From positions 62,001-126,000 of the forward strand of contig NZ_VZII01000047.1 of the NCBI RefSeq assembly GCF_009391885.1: 64,000 nt of DNA. Direction: 5' to 3'. The notes beneath the pieces are model-generated. The model ran no database searches. It saw nothing but the letters and a program-made list of their open reading frames with translations, and was not told the DNA's origin. The position numbers and the translations under genes are program-made. The stretch is from Pseudomonas sp. MN1F. Its GTDB lineage: Bacteria > Pseudomonadota > Gammaproteobacteria > Pseudomonadales > Pseudomonadaceae. Positions 63,164-64,000 of this stretch are shown piece by piece (position 1 is the first letter of the stretch; each line of letters begins with the position of its first letter).

Positions 63164-63177
63164 TTGATCGACATCAA
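63164..63177. promoter_or_regulatory. FNR box (perfect), DUF2252-SulP promoter
   Basis: TTGATCGACATCAA matches the consensus completely. It lies upstream of the DUF2252-SulP unit, some 17 kb outside the main FNR island. A further palindrome TTCAATCATTGAA at 63130-63142 lies next to it. Confidence 0.85.
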
Positions 63178-63264
63178 AAAACCGTCGATCAGGCGCCCGT
63201 CGACGGGTCACGGTATCAAGGCGGTCAGTGCCGAAGTCATGTTCGGCCCTGAACGCTAACCTGT

Positions 63265-63292
63265 CGGTAGGCGGCGGGGCGCTCGCCTACCG
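63265..63292 (-). terminator. Hairpin downstream of the Old Yellow Enzyme gene
   Basis: A 9-bp stem (CGGTAGGCG with CGCCTACCG) lies just past the stop of the minus-strand gene. No U run follows, so it may be a weak terminator. Confidence 0.4.
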
Positions 63293-63301
63293 TCTCCACG
63301 C

Positions 63302-64000
63302 CTACGGATGGGCCGGATAGTCTATGTAGCCGTGTTCGCTGCCGCCGAAGAATGTACTGGGGTCGGGTGTGTTGAGTTGCAAAGCCTCCCGGATACGCCG
63401 TGGCAGATCCGGGTTTGCCAGGAACGGCCGACCAAACGCCACGACATCCGCACGCCCGTCCCGAATGGCTTTCTCTGCGGACGCAGCGTCATAGCCGCCG
63501 GCGATGACCAACACGCCTTTCCAGGCGTCCCTCAACGTGAGGATGATCTCGTCCCAGCGAGGGTCGTAGTCGTCATCCCTGACCGTACCGACGACTGCAG
63601 GCTCCACCAGGTGGAGATAGGCCAGCCCGTACCGATTCAATGATTCCACGATGTAGCTGAAGGTCTCGATGGGCGTGTCGTCTCCCATGCCCATGAAACG
63701 CCCCATCGGGGTAAGACGCACACCGACGCGGTCTGCACCGATCTCCTGCGCCACAGCCTGGACGATCGCCAGGAGCAGGCGCGCCCGGTTCTGGTAGGTG
63801 CCGCCGTATGGGTCGTTGCGCTGGTTACTGTTGCTGTTGATGAACTGGTCGAGCAGATAACCGTTGCCCGCATGGATTTCCACACCGTCCATACCGGCCT
63901 CGATGGCGTTGAGCGCAGCGTTGCGGTAGTCATCGATGATCCCGGCGATTTCTTCGACCTCCAGGGCGCGCGGCACCGGCACATCACCCCAGACCCCATT
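63302..64000 (-). CDS. Old Yellow Enzyme-type alkene reductase, 3' part
   Basis: The C-terminal 232 residues of an FMN-dependent ene-reductase of the NemA/XenB group, which reduces activated C=C bonds and nitro compounds using NADPH; the start is outside the window. Visible are GMDGVEIHAGNGYLLDQF (barrel strand with FMN contact residues), RNDPYGGTYQNR, the loop GRFMGMGDDTP and GRPFLANPDLP. Its length to the end and the terminal PDPSTFFGGSEHGYIDYP fit the family. It is transcribed toward the DUF2252 operon. Confidence 0.9.
   Translation of the reverse strand, partial: NGVWGDVPVPRALEVEEIAGIIDDYRNAALNAIEAGMDGVEIHAGNGYLLDQFINSNSNQRNDPYGGTYQNRARLLLAIVQAVAQEIGADRVGVRLTPMGRFMGMGDDTPIETFSYIVESLNRYGLAYLHLVEPAVVGTVRDDDYDPRWDEIILTLRDAWKGVLVIAGGYDAASAEKAIRDGRADVVAFGRPFLANPDLPRRIREALQLNTPDPSTFFGGSEHGYIDYPAHP

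Overview
The window is high-GC Gammaproteobacterial DNA and reads as a Pseudomonas chromosome, most likely of the P. putida group. The grounds are gene content and style: tightly packed genes with Shine-Dalgarno sites of the GGAGG type, an OprI-like lipoprotein, several Usp/FNR-type genes of the kind known from P. putida, and GlxA/LysR/AraC regulators beside small oxidoreductase operons. No rRNA, tRNA, CRISPR array, intact insertion sequence or prophage was seen. The species call is inference.

Region 1 (1-8.8 kb) holds the 3' part of a giant repeat adhesin, followed by a TolC-type outer-membrane lipoprotein that overlaps it by 4 bases. Region 2 (8.8-12.4 kb) holds a complete but divergent leucyl-tRNA synthetase with a hairpin-bearing leader, then about 1 kb of lower-GC, largely gene-free DNA with a probable remnant of an ABC substrate-binding protein. 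Region 3 (12.4-23.1 kb) is an accessory assortment of redox and stress enzymes: quinone reductase, four SDR-type or zinc-dependent dehydrogenases, a carboxymuconolactone decarboxylase/cupin pair, a hemerythrin, a PfpI-type protein, and GlxA and LysR regulators. It also carries a frameshifted AraC fragment.

Region 4 (23.3-46 kb) is the centrepiece. Two FNR-type [4Fe-4S] regulators sit among five tandem-domain universal stress proteins, two GNAT acetyltransferases, Hsp20, a second FtsH, CBS and BON proteins, a K+ channel-like protein, a beta-CASP nuclease, an erythromycin-esterase-like protein, a PRPP synthase with two phosphoribosyltransferases, an OprI-like lipoprotein and a P1B-5 metal ATPase fused to hemerythrin. 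At least ten full or near-full FNR boxes (TTGAT/C-N4-A/GTCAA) lie almost exclusively in its divergent promoters, so the region reads as one oxygen-responsive survival island. One more box lies upstream of a DUF2252-SulP operon at 63 kb. An ABC tripartite export operon (46-50 kb) with its own near-box, a cation/proton antiporter and a YeeE/YedE pair close this part.

Region 5 (52.7-59.0 kb) is a tightly coupled run of thermostable-hemolysin-family protein, AMP-dependent ligase, heme-oxygenase-like diiron protein, SDR, periplasmic TPR protein and two-component system. It is preceded by a perfect direct repeat typical of an OmpR-class operator, and looks like a self-regulated biosynthetic operon for an unknown, probably acyl-derived product. 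The window ends with a second channel-like protein, a SulP transporter, a DUF2252 protein and the 3' part of an Old Yellow Enzyme gene.
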